A stretch of DNA of 64,000 nt, taken from NCBI GenBank assembly GCA_029378245.1, contig JARKIF010000025.1, positions 62,001 to 126,000 of the forward strand, written 5' to 3'. Shown here piece by piece: positions 10,810-21,281 of the stretch. Every line of letters begins with the position of its first letter. Within the stretch, counting starts at the first letter, position 1. This stretch comes from Roridomyces roridus. Its lineage: Eukaryota; Basidiomycota; Agaricomycetes; Agaricales; Mycenaceae. The notes under the pieces are model-generated. The model had not been told where the DNA came from and ran no database searches. It was given only the letters and a program-made list of their open reading frames with translations. The translations under genes and the position numbers were made by a program.

Positions 10810-12785
10810 ATGAGCAAACTCGATGCCACCGTTGGAGCGATATCCATTTGCTATGCCCTGGCCTGGGGGTGCGTGATCTTTCGTAAATGTAATTAATTGG
10901 ACTCGAGCGAACTGACCGATTCTACCCAGACTTTACGGCGCCCTTTCAATGCAGACGTTTTCGTACTTTCAAAAATTCCCAAAGGACAGTGTATGGCTGA
11001 AATTCCTCGTGAGTCTCTCGACAAGTTATAGCCAAGCTCACCGACGAGCAGGTCACCAGCCTTTGGTTGGTATCAGATCCCACCCGTGTCTTGCCGCTGA
11101 CATTATGTTCACAGGTTTCTCGAGACTCTCCAACTCATCTTTATCGGACACGTCTTGTACTTCTGGCTCATCACCAATTATAACAATCCCGCGGCGCTCG
11201 TTGATTCCATCTGGTGCGCAAGCATTACGCATTCAGGGGAATTCCAGTGCTGAATTATCTCTAGGAGTTTTAATGTACGAATTGCTGGCGATTGCTCTCA
11301 TCTTACATGTCTGGGCAGATCGGGATCTTGGTCACGGTATGTAATTCTCAATAAACTCACTCGCTCTAGGACTCACTCATCTGTCAGAACCTAATTGTAC
11401 TGATAGTCGAATTGTCCGTCCTCCTCTCCCTGTTGAAGACCCATTTATGGTTTTTGGCACGCAGATTCTTCACCTATCGAGTCTACATATGTAAGTGCTC
11501 GTATGTTATGACAACGATAATTACTGATTCTTTTAGTGAGCGGCAGGAATTGGATTCTGTCAGGCATCATCGTTCGTATTCGGCCCATTCATCGGAAATC
11601 AGCCTCACCTCGGCGACAATTAGGTGTTGCTGGCGTTTTCTTACTTTGGCAAGCCATTACTCTACCACTGAAGACGGCACACAAATAGTTAATCCTCCGT
11701 ATTATCAGGTTTTCAAATCGGTGCGCTCGCGAAAAGACTGGTTCAGTGTATCTACTGACCTTCAGCAGTGGGGAAAGTCAGGATGTGGGTCAACGACTCG
11801 GGTCTCAAAAATACGCTCCGTTGATCATAGGTAATCCAGGTTTCAACTCAAAAAGACCTCCCTGTTCTTCGAATTCCAGGTTCGCTCCCAGACTGCGTGG
11901 TCACTAGACGCTAAATCTTGTTGATGAACTCAAAGTGGATTGCGAGTGCCGGCTTGGCCTCCGCTTCCGTTGCTGATATCTTAATCGCGGGCAGTTTATG
12001 CTACTATCTCGCGAAAAGTCGGACTGGGCTGCGAAGGTCAGCCATGATTCCAGTCTCAGTTGAGGGCATCCCTGACACCAATTTGGCAGGACGGATTCAA
12101 TTGTCAACCAACTCATCCTCTACGCCATAAGCACAGGGCTTTTGACTAGGTTCGTACGGGGACCACGTCAGCGACGGTTTGTCTCACGTCCGAGGAATTC
12201 TAGCATCGTAGTCTTGATAGACATGATTTGCGTACGTTTTCATTTTTAGTCCTCTTTCTTCGTCCATCTTCCACTCGACGGCCGGTGCACAGTTTCTCAT
12301 CATGCCGAAAAACTTGATTCACCTGTCATTCAATATCCTCTGTGGCAAATGTACATTCCCCTGCTGTACTCGGAACAGTGAACATTGTTAACAAATGTCA
12401 CAGTATACACGAATTCAATGCTCTCGAGCCTGAGCTTTCGGGACAACATACGGCAGCGACATGATGAATTTGTGAATACGATTTCACTGCCAGCAATCAC
12501 CAGGGTGTGTCTAGTCGACTCGGACTCTGTGTAACGGGACTGAAACGGTACAGCGGGCGCCGAATGCGAACGTCACCGAGGACTCGTTCAACTTTATTGC
12601 GGCGGCGAATACTACGGAGGAGCCCATACGGGTGAGCAGCTTCTATCTAACGTGCACAGGAATCATTGATACCTATTCGTTTGTTCCAGTCAAGGTCGCA
12701 TTCGAATGCCGAAGCAGGTCTAACAGAGACGGAGGAAAAGGTCAGCTTTGTCGTGAGAGTCCTGTCAGTTGTGAATCTCAGCTAG
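10810..12785 (+). pseudogene. DUF6534 seven-helix membrane protein, probably damaged
   Basis: Fragments in order match the basidiomycete DUF6534 family of seven-transmembrane proteins of unknown function. The first exon (10810-10868) reads MSKLDATVGAISICYALAWG and joins 10930-11008 (YGALSMQTFSYFQKFPKDSV). Later pieces are ETLQLIFIGHVLYFWLITNY at about 11120-11180, FTYRVYI before 11492, SGRNWILSGII, FQIGALAKRL, and ASVADILIAGSLCYYLAKSR at about 11950-12010. The end carries NSMLSSLSFRDNIRQR and a tail closing at the TAG 12783-12785. Phases between the second, third and middle exons do not fit together cleanly, and the segment covering helices 3-5 is poorly conserved, so indels are likely. An unusual splice pattern could rescue it. 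Confidence 0.6.
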
Positions 12786-13486
12786 AGCAGGGAGCTTCTT
12801 TGACGGACAACCCTTCAATTCGAGAAGGTCTGGCGCACTGCACTGCTTCTTAGTCGTTGTGATTGGGAGTAAATGTTGCCTTACCTTGGATTCATGTAGT
12901 TACCAAACAGCTCTGAACTACGCGTGACACTGGTTTCACGGCAAGCCTATCCGCATCGCTGGGAGGATCTGCTGCGTCGGGACGGTGGTGATCATCGCCG
13001 ACGAGCAGAGTCACGAGTACTCCGATTCCGAGTTGCGCGCTTCCGATGCCGACTTGATGCCGACGTAGGACGTCGTCGATCATGGACTGAAGCGACGTGG
13101 CTACGGCTACCATGATTGTGTCGGTGTCGTTTACTGCGGTGCTGTGTTCCATGGCGAGGTTTTCGATGCTCGTCATGATCGTGAAAGAAGAAGTTTGTTT
13201 GTCGAGCCAAACAAACACTCTTGGCTCTTACCATCATCATCCACTAATTTTCAAGTTGCAAATGTCGACTCCCTGACTCTCTAGTCCATGCGTATGAATA
13301 TTCCGATTCCACCCTCGCCGAGCGCCAACTGGAATAACTCACCGGCGCTCTGATCTCGCAAAAATAGTGTTAACAGCCTTGGGCGGCAAACTGGTGGGAA
13401 GCGCTTATGGTGGGAAGCTTAGGACCGCCTCGTGTCTCTACAGCTCTCACTCCTGCTCTCCGTCTGGACTCCCACTCGCTGCTACT
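12786..13486. other. Gap; left edge of the 2.9-kb duplicated segment
   Basis: No firm gene. A minus-strand frame (13218-12892) has a plausible helix (VAVATSLQSMIDDVLRRHQ) but no recognisable domain. From about 13280 the sequence resembles 23806 onward (shared GCAAAAATAGT and the GCGGCAAACT block), which marks the start of the segmental duplication. Confidence 0.35.
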
Positions 13487-14449
13487 ATGCCCCCACTCCC
13501 TCGTATCCCGTTCACCGCTCGAACCCGCCGAGCCCTCCCCAACCAGATCGCTTCAGACGCACTCGACGCAACGAAGGTGGCTCTCAAGGCTATCCGCGCC
13601 TCTTCAGACGCCTGTGCACCGCTCAAGTCTGGGGTATCTGCGGCCTTGGTCTTGTTGGAGATGAGCGAGGTATGTATTCGCCTCGGTGGAGCAGCTGGGC
13701 CCACTCTGACTCCTCGTCTCAGAAAATGAAACGCAATAAAGCTGACAGCAAGACACTCGCCGAGAGAGCGGCCCAACTTGTATTAGACATCTGGGGTCAG
13801 ACGAAGGATCTCAATGGGCGACTTCCAGACGAGGTGGAAAGATGTATCCTCGAGATCGAGACGTATGTGTTCAAAATTCTCTTTGGCGTTTGTTTGAATT
13901 TCTTTTTTGTGCAGGCTGTTTCGAGAGATAGAGACCCTTTTCCACGAGCTCGAAAAGCAGAGGTTTCTGCGACGGCTTGTTCGACAAGATCGCCACAAGG
14001 CTCAAATCGAGGAGTATGGGCGATTATTGGATCTTGCGACGTCCCAGTTCAGCGTACGAGGTTTCTTGTCCCGCCATCGGACTTGGCTTATTCATATGCC
14101 ACAGATCAACCTCCAACTCAGCATTCACACCGCACAACTCGGCATCCGCAGTGCACAAATCGCGCAAATCGCCGCTGACGAGAAGAGACATGGTGCTGTT
14201 CTCACCGTCTCGCAGATGAGCGAGGCCGAGCGTTTGGTGCGTCCTCTGTCTGTTCCTTCTCCTTTCCACAAACGGCTTATCGGCGAATTCCGACAGCAGC
14301 TTCTCACAAGTCTGGACGGTATGTATCCCCCTCTGGGATGTTCGTCAGAATCCATTCTGATTGATATATGTGCAGCAAAAATACATCGGGCCATCATTTC
14401 ACGCGGCGTTTTTTTTTTTTTTTATAGACCCAGAGATCTGCAACTGTAG
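13487..14449 (+). CDS. Stand-alone MLKL-NTD-like (HeLo-type helical) protein, copy A
   Basis: The protein resembles the all-helical N-terminal domain of fungal MLKL-like and NLR proteins, a HeLo-related module linked in fungi to regulated cell death; the function here is inference. Exons fit at 13487-13669, 13723-13862, 13915-14053, 14105-14236, 14297-14318 and 14376-14449, giving ~229 aa. Landmarks are IASDALDATKVALKAIRASS, PLKSGVSAALVLLE, the region around EIETLFHELEKQRFLRRLV, and AQIEEYGRLLDLA. There is no ATPase, kinase or repeat domain behind it and no signal peptide. The last short exons are uncertain; an alternative frame through the poly-T run near 14410 would end in a different tail. 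The gene converges on the cyclin pseudogene downstream and has a paralogue at 24537. Confidence 0.62.
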
Positions 14450-15160
14450 AGACTTGCATGCTTCAATCCTCTCTTGGAAGGTCTTCAAATAGAATGAAGG
14501 CTTCTATTTAGGCTTTCGGTCCGTTCCCGTAATGTTATCCGACGTGTACCTGCCGGTGCTCAGCCGCGAGAGTCCCACGTCCCAGTCCCAGACATTTCAA
14601 GGACATTGTCGTGTAAGACGCGATTCGATTTGGTTTGTACAAGAAACAAGTTTTCTACCTACTAATAGTAATAAGTTAAGTATGTAGTGCGCTACAGGGT
14701 GGTACATGAGTCGAGGGAGGGAGTGTTGTAGGCATCATCGGAGGCAGAGCGAATAAATAGTAGAATAAATAAAGTCGAAAGACGAAGAGGAAGAAGGGTG
14801 TGAAGATGAAAGGGAAGTAAAGCGCAAAGGCACTCCGGGCCTATACCACGAATTCGAACTGCGGTCGTGCCCGCGCCCTCGTCCGACACGGGAGCGCAAT
14901 CATGGGAATGGGCAGCGACCGTAAGAGCGTGCATCGCGTGCGGACGGCGTGCTTGGCAGTGTACTCGATACCGGCTTCCAGATCTGCCAAGGCATTCGTG
15001 TCGATGGGCACGATAGGGAGATATGCAGGGAGCGGGGGCGTCGGCGGTGAGAGGCTTGGCGAGAGCGAAGGGCTGCGAGGCGAAGGCGGCGAGAGGCTGG
15101 GTACGGAGGATGTGGTGGATGACGTGGATGATGTGTGTCTATGCTGCGGCCTGGGCGGTA

Positions 15161-16539
15161 CACCGCCAAAGTGCCGTCAGGCCGAAGCCAGCCGGCGCGC
15201 CCATGTGAACACCAGATGAGCCGTGTCCTGGGCTCAGCCGGAGACCGGCTGGGCTCCAGCTGAGTGATCGAGCTAAGATTTCCAGCTGCTAGCCGGCTGG
15301 CTACCCATGCCGACCGGCATGGGTGTGTCCAGCTGGAAATCTTGATTGATATCCTGAGTCCGCTGAGTCCAGGGCAACAGAATGACATTTTTTTGTGGAT
15401 GTTCGTCGTTTACTATAACTCTTTCCGCCACAACAGACTCGAAATAATGCTGCTCTGAGGGAAGAAGTTGCCGACGAATTGAGAAAAGATGCTAAGTCCT
15501 TTGCCGACGCACGGAGATCTCAAACCGCGTTGCCGTAAGTCAACCATCACGTCGATCACTCCACACTCCACCCGGCGATGATTCGGCGCTCCATGGCAAC
15601 CATAATAAATGGCGCGATTTCGGAGTCATTCTGATTCCTCCGTTCTTTCTTCCCTTCCCCACATCCTCCCCTCTGTCTCCCGTCCTCCAACAATCGGGGA
15701 TGCCCACGGCGGTCACCTCATGTCCAAGCTCTTGAAAGGTCTTTCCCTTCAAGCCGTGACCCCCTCAATATGTCCAGTTTTCAAGCGGAGCCGCGAAGTC
15801 TATCTGGCCACCTTGGACGTGTTCCCCTGCCGTCGCTGGCCTCCTTTCAAGACCCGAGCTCCAAACCCTCTGCCCCATTCCTCCATGCCGAACTCTCTCC
15901 AAGAAACTCCAAGCAAGTGTCAAGACTCAATTTCAAGCCTGGAAGCTGGCGGTGTCGTAGTTATCTCGTTTCAAGTCACGGTGCTGTCCTGCCTTCTACC
16001 TTCAAGTTTTCCTCCCACCTTCCCTTCGAAACCAATGCCCCGGGGTCCGTTGCGCAGCATCAAGTTCCGCCGAATGCTTCTCCTTCATCAACGCCTCTCC
16101 GCACTCTCCCGCTGTCATTCCTTGATCTCATGTCTCTTTACCGCCTTCAAGGTCTTCCAACGCTGTCGACATTCCCGTCTCATCTTGATGGCAAGTCTAT
16201 TCCCGCTCAGCTCTACTCGATGTCCTCAGCTGTACTCGATGTCCTGTATGTTATGTATGTAGATTTGAATTTGAATTTTTTTGCTCTACCTCGAAGTGTG
16301 ACAAATATGTTTTTTGAACGCCGGGGTAAGGGGTATAGCTAGGGGTGGTCACCAGTTGACTCCGCCCATGGTGGCCAGCTAATCTGGCCAGCCAATACCA
16401 GCTAAAGCTGGACCCACCCTGGCCCCATTGAAGATGAGAGCTGGGACCCACCTTGCTACCAGCCCGAGTCCATCCATCAGCGACATGTGGAACACATATT
16501 GCCGCCAGCTGCCGGTCAGCTGGCCGCACTCTGGCGGTG
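15161..16539. mobile_element. Non-autonomous TIR element, 1379 bp, TA target duplication
   Basis: Comparison with the empty site in copy B (about 27765) defines both ends exactly. The terminal inverted repeats start CACCGCCAAAGTG on the left and, read inward, CACCGCCAGAGTG on the right. The dinucleotide TA is duplicated (15159-15160 and 16540-16541). Subterminal DNA is full of CCAGCTGG- and GCCGGC-like palindromes, including a hairpin at about 15273-15345 with AAGATTTCCAGCT arms. No transposase frame is present. The superfamily is not certain: TA duplication suggests Tc1/mariner-like or a CACTA relative. Confidence 0.8.
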
Positions 16540-16684
16540 TAGTGGACGTGCAACGACGCTGACACCAATGGCAGCCATGAGTCCCTCGCGATGAGCCATC
16601 CCACCAGCCTCGCTCACGCCCATCCTCCACTGCATAACATCGAGAAACTCGGCTTCGATCCGCCCAATGCCCGTTTGCCAAAGA

Positions 16685-18585
16685 TAGTGTTGTCGGGTTC
16701 GGTTTTGTTCGGTTCGGAGGCCCTTTTTGGTAGTCTGATTCCGTGATCAGTTCGGTTGTTGACCAGCCTTTAGCTTATGTAAAAGTACATCACGTGCACC
16801 CGCTTGATATCTCTCTTGCTCGCGATTCGACGCGTCTGCGCTCGGATTCTCAGCCCAGAAGCGCGTTCAACCGCAGCCTGCATCTCATGCTTCTTATTAG
16901 ATGCAACCAATATCGACCGGAATGCCGGATACGACGAAAAAGGGACACATTGGGCTTCGGGCTCGCTGGAATCGACTGGATGGCGAAGGCCTCAGAAGGA
17001 GGATGAATGAGGTGCATCGGAGGAGACAGTAGAGAGGGGGATACATGTATTCAAGCGTAATTCTACCACAATTTTGCACTAGAGGCCGAGAGAAGGCTCA
17101 CTCCCGGACACCCGACGCCCACCCCGACGATCCAGCGCCTCGTTGGGCCACTCTGGGCGCAGAGGCAGCGGGAAAGACAAAGAAGGGACCCCCTCTAGGC
17201 TCTGAAAGGCCGCCCTAAGCTGTACCAGCGTAGCTGAGGTCAGGGGGTAGTGCGTGCAAGGAAGGAAGTCGATGTCGTCTGTGGGGATAATGGAACACTT
17301 TTCAGGGTCGTCCGGGGTGTATTCAAGCGGCACTGCACGTATACTTAGGACCAAGGAAGGCTTGAAGGACAGAAACACGCACCGGGACCACTCTACCCCA
17401 TGACAATCCCCCTCCCACAATTGCTCGTGTCAGACGACATCTTGAATGCCATTGCTGGGCTAAAAACGGTCAGAGAGCAGTGGGAGGGTACCTCGGCGAC
17501 TAGCCCCACATGAGAGAGCAGCTCCGCATCATCCAGACACCGGTGAATGGGCCTTGTTGTGAGCTACTCGATGTGTCCTTCCAGCCTGGAATTCGGGCAG
17601 TGACAGGGCTGAAAATTGGATCCAGAGTATCAGGGGAGGCTGGGGTATGAGATGGACGTGTTTCTGGGGCAATCCGAGTGTGTATGAGCGAGGAACGAGG
17701 GCGGAAAGCGCGGGATACAGGGAGATCAAATGGCTGCTGGCAGTTTTACATAAGCGAAAAGACTGGTCAACAACCACCCCGCGTATAGCAACAGACATCA
17801 TATCAGTACATCTTGATCGTCACTGATATCGATGTCTGTTACAGAGACTACCTTTTTGGCGAACCCCGAACCGCACCCAGGGTTCGGTTCACTCAATTTC
17901 CCGAACCCCGCACCGCACCTGGGGTTCGGTGCAGCAGAGGTTCGGTTTCGGGTTCGAACAGGTTCGATGCGGTTCGAACCTATTTATTTTTCTTCCCAAA
18001 TAAAAGCATGAACATGTGTGCTAATAAAATAAGAGCATGTCCATCACAATCATCTTCATGTCTTCATGTACAACCTCTGCATCAGCAGCATCAAGATGAT
18101 TTTACTTGCATGCCAGGGCCTCTCTCATGGCCTCGAAATGACCATCATACACACAGCTTTCAAACATACATTCATTTAATGTCCCTGTCGAAAAACTTGT
18201 TTACTTTCTCGACACGCACATCGCATTACTCATGCCGCCGCTGCCGAGGCCCGAAGAGGCAAGTAATCCAGAATTTTTGATGCACAAGATCAATGGTGGG
18301 AGATGCCGAGTGAGCCGAGGTCATCAGCTGGTATAGCCGAAATGAAATGAATGACCAGAACATCAATTTTGTTGCCTGTTTGCTGATCCGACGCTGTCGA
18401 ATCAGGACCGGTTCGCACAGGTTCGCACCGGTTCGCACAGGTGCAAAATATTTGAGATCCTCTGAACCCCGAACCGCACCCCAGGTTCGGTGCAGGTTCA
18501 GCCACTCCCTTCGAACCGCACCGCGGGTCCGGTTCGGGGTTCGCACATGTTCGCTGGGGTTCAGAACCGAACACCGGCATCACTA
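16685..18585. mobile_element. Non-autonomous hAT element, 1901 bp, 8-bp target duplication
   Basis: The element is flanked by the perfect 8-bp duplication GCCAAAGA (16677-16684 and 18586-18593), and the empty site is seen in copy B at about 27915. Termini are TAGTGTTGTCGG on the left and, inverted, TAGTGATGCCGG on the right, matching the hAT pattern of TAGTG-like ends plus 8 bp. Subterminal regions carry many GGTTCGG/CCGAACC motifs, densest at 17855-17980 and 18408-18560, including short tandem GGTTCGCACAG copies; such repeats are the usual transposase-binding sites. The interior has only short frames and no hAT transposase, so it needs a helper. Confidence 0.88.
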
Positions 18586-19479
18586 GCCAAAGATGCCGGT
18601 GCACATGGCCCAGTGGATGTTACGCAGACTCGAGTCGTTGGCGTACTTGGCGGCACAGATGAGCGCACCGAGGAAGACGCGCTCGAGGGCCCACTCGTCC
18701 ACGGATATGCAGAGCTTGTCGGATGCACGATCGAGGTAGGAGAGGGCGACGAGGAGGGTGGCGGGGGTGACTTGGGCTCGACACAGAACTCGAGAAACAA
18801 AGGTGGTGAAATCGGAAAGATAAGGAGTACTGTGTAGAATGACGACGCCCCCACGTTCCAGGGCTTCGTCTACTACGTCGGAGATGTAGTCCGCAACGTA
18901 CTCTATGCGGAATGTGAGACGGTGACTCCTCTTTGGATGACTATGACACACCAATTACGGGCCGAGAAAGTTCAATGTCCACCAGCTGAAGGAGTTCCTC
19001 CGGGTGCGTCAACGGGTCGACGAGGGAAGCAGCATGGACTTTGCTGCTGCTCGGGCTCCAGCGGCTGTAGTCTACCGAGGACGAAGAAGACGAAGGGATG
19101 GGACTCCAGGACAGCATGGGGACAGTGGCGGCTGAGAGTCCGAGTCCCGCATAGGTCCTTTTAAGTGTTTGGCGGAGGTAAGAGTAATTGGAAAATCGGG
19201 TCCCGGGAAGGTCGTCGGGGATGGCAACCGTTTTCCACTTTGCTTCCGAGCGACGACTGCGTCCATCTGCCCACGATTGTCCTTGATTCGTCTCCGCTCA
19301 GGACTCGGCAGCTCTGTGGGCGTACTCCGCGTTGGTCAGATGAGTCGTGGTAGGTGTGGATGGTGGCATCGGTGTGCTGGCAAGCGATCACGTCAGCTTG
19401 ATCCCATCATCTCCCCGTTGCCTTCCCCACCTTCAGGCTTCGCTTTAGTTTCACAAGCGCGAGACCTCCGATTCCATCT

Positions 19480-21011
19480 CAGAGTTGACTCAGGGATATT
19501 TACTGTTGCAGCTCTGGGCGTGCGGTTGTGCGACTTGGCAATCAACCACGTGTCCTTTCCTGCCTGCTCGCCGCGCTCAGCCTCGGTCCTCTTTCCAGAG
19601 ACAAAAACAGTTGTCTCGGCTCTCTTTTCGGCGTCTTCGTCAAGGATGATTCCACAAAGCCTTTGGAATTCCCGTTCGATCCATTTTCATTGCGGAGGTT
19701 ACGGAGCATTGAAGGTAAGTATATGAGAGAGACTACCATTTCAAGCCCGCTATCAAGAAGCGATTCAAAGGAAAAGAAAGAGCAGTGTGTCGCACCAATA
19801 GACGCGCTTCTTTGAGGCCAGGATATACATTAGTGCGCGCCTGGTGAGAAATGCATTGGGGTACGCGCGCCCAAGTCATGTGGTGGAACACTGGGAGAGG
19901 ATGCGATAATTGGAATGCCGCACCGTCTCACAGGTACGTTCTTCTCCTGGGCCCACAAAGTTTAAATCGCTAATGATGCCCACGGAGAATAAGAGCCAGG
20001 GACGGAACCTTGCCATTTGAAAAGTCCCCCGTTATTTAGGTAAGTTTCCCAGCATTGCGCCCCATATAATTCCGGGGTACCCTTCGACTTACCACAGGGC
20101 ATATGTCTTCCTCCCCCCGCAAGAGCTCCACCCATGTCGTCTCAATGGACTGGTCGTTCCGTGCCCTGTTATCATCGGAAACGGAGAGTTTGAGGTATGT
20201 AGACAGCCTGCTAATCCTCTTTTCATACCCTGACCACCCGGTTTACTATAGACTACCGAGGTCCTACTCGAGGCACGTGTAGCAGAATGTCAGCTTTCTC
20301 CCTATTCTTAACCCAACTGTTGCTAGATGTTTCGGCACCCAGTCTCCGCGAAAGTGTTGTCCAACCCGGAATTCACCTTGGACGCGAGGATTGATCACAA
20401 CTCTGCCAGTTCCGACATTTTCATTGCTGAGAGTCAGATTTACATCGACTAGAATGCGTCGACTCGGACTCGACGTCGAGCGGTAGAACACACACACTGA
20501 TTCTTCTCGAGGCCCCCAAGGGGGATGCCACGGACGGGGAAGCGAAGAAGAAGACCGATAGCTTTTTGGAGGGTTACCTGAACGCCCGGATAGTCCAGAA
20601 GAATGTGCTGAAAGCCGCAGTTGTGTGTCATCTCTCTCTGCCTTTTTGGTACCGGTGTGAATTTTTGCTGAAATATTATCAGTTTCGTCCAAATGTGCAA
20701 ATGGATGCCGCCCCGGAGCACCATGTTCAGGCCGCGAGCCGCATTGCCTATGTGGTGCAGGTGGAATTTGAGGTGGGTACTCTACCGGCTCGCGAGTTGC
20801 TGTGCGTTGGTTTATAATCTGCCTCATTCAAATAGAACCACAATCGCCTGGCTGAGGCAAGTATATGTACATAGACGGAGGTACCACATGGATCTGACAG
20901 CTGCTGCAGTTGAAGGACGATCAGGATATACTCGACCTCATAACTGCAGCCGAGAAAGATTTTAATCTCATCGTTTCGGCGTCCGACAAGATTGTGCTGC
21001 ACCAGAAGTAG
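19480..21011 (+). pseudogene. Decayed gene of an unrecognised conserved-looking family
   Basis: Protein-like blocks with intron-like spacing lie in order on the + strand but are interrupted by stops and frameshifts. They are 19528-19712 (EFPFDPFSLRRLRSIEG, followed by a GTAAGT donor), about 19880-19980 (DAIIGMPHRLTG and FFSWAHKV, then a stop), 20098-20200 (AYVFLPPQELHPCRL and VIIGNGEFE), about 20325-20450 (FRHPVSAKVLSNPEFTLDAR, then a stop after IYID) and 20490-20774 (TLILLEAPKG, FLEGYLNARIVQKNVLKAAV). The last is 20900-21011 (LKDDQDILDLITAAEKDF, stop 21009-21011). I do not know the family. The pattern of good local protein and bad joins says pseudogene rather than a mis-spliced gene. Confidence 0.55.
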
Positions 21012-21281
21012 CGACGCTCTTGTTGTATCGAGTTGCACAATGGTAGTCTTGATTGTTCATGCGTTCATATCTGTGCCACCCTCTGTGTATCGAGCTATAC
21101 AATACCCAATGGACACTCTCAAAGATGGGCGCTAGACAACCGATTCCAATTGGTCTGTACAAATTACTACGCAATAGTGTTCCACAGAGCGAGAAATTCC
21201 TGGTCGCTCACATGGACGTGCATGGCGGAAGTTCTCCTGTTTAAAATAGTGAGATTCAGCGACGTTATGGCAGATATATTG

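Larger units (their letters stand above)
14841..19117 (-). pseudogene. PCL-type (PHO85-like) cyclin, copy A, broken by two transposons
   Basis: This is the duplicate of the intact cyclin at 27451-28447. The N-terminal exon begins at ATG 19117 and contains the cyclin-box entry LLQLVDIELSRPVI, then continues EYVADYISDVVDEALERGG and VALSYLDRASDKLCIS. The coding sequence stops being continuous at about 18594, where a 1901-bp hAT element (16685-18585) sits inside the TGIFGK region. It resumes at about 16676, is interrupted again at 16539-15161 by a second element, and finishes at 14841. Apart from the insertions and a one-codon deletion near the start of exon 2, the frame looks well preserved, so inactivation is recent. 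No full-length product is possible unless both insertions were removed. Confidence 0.85.
13280..19470 (+). repeat. Segmental duplication, copy A (two TE insertions inside)
   Basis: This block matches 23806-28805 in the same orientation through the MLKL-like gene, its 3' flank, the cyclin gene and about 350 bp beyond the cyclin start. It spans ~6.2 kb; subtracting the elements at 15161-16539 and 16685-18585 leaves ~2.9 kb, the same as copy B after its own insertions are removed. Outer limits are approximate, set where the alignment fades by eye. Confidence 0.85.

Noticed and set aside
12892..13218. A 108-codon minus-strand frame before the first MLKL-like gene
   Set aside because: One plausible helix but no domain, no partner exon and no counterpart found in copy B.
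17950..17985. GGTTCGAACC-like motifs resembling a tRNA B-box
   Set aside because: They are part of the hAT subterminal GGTTCGG repeats, with no A-box or cloverleaf around them.
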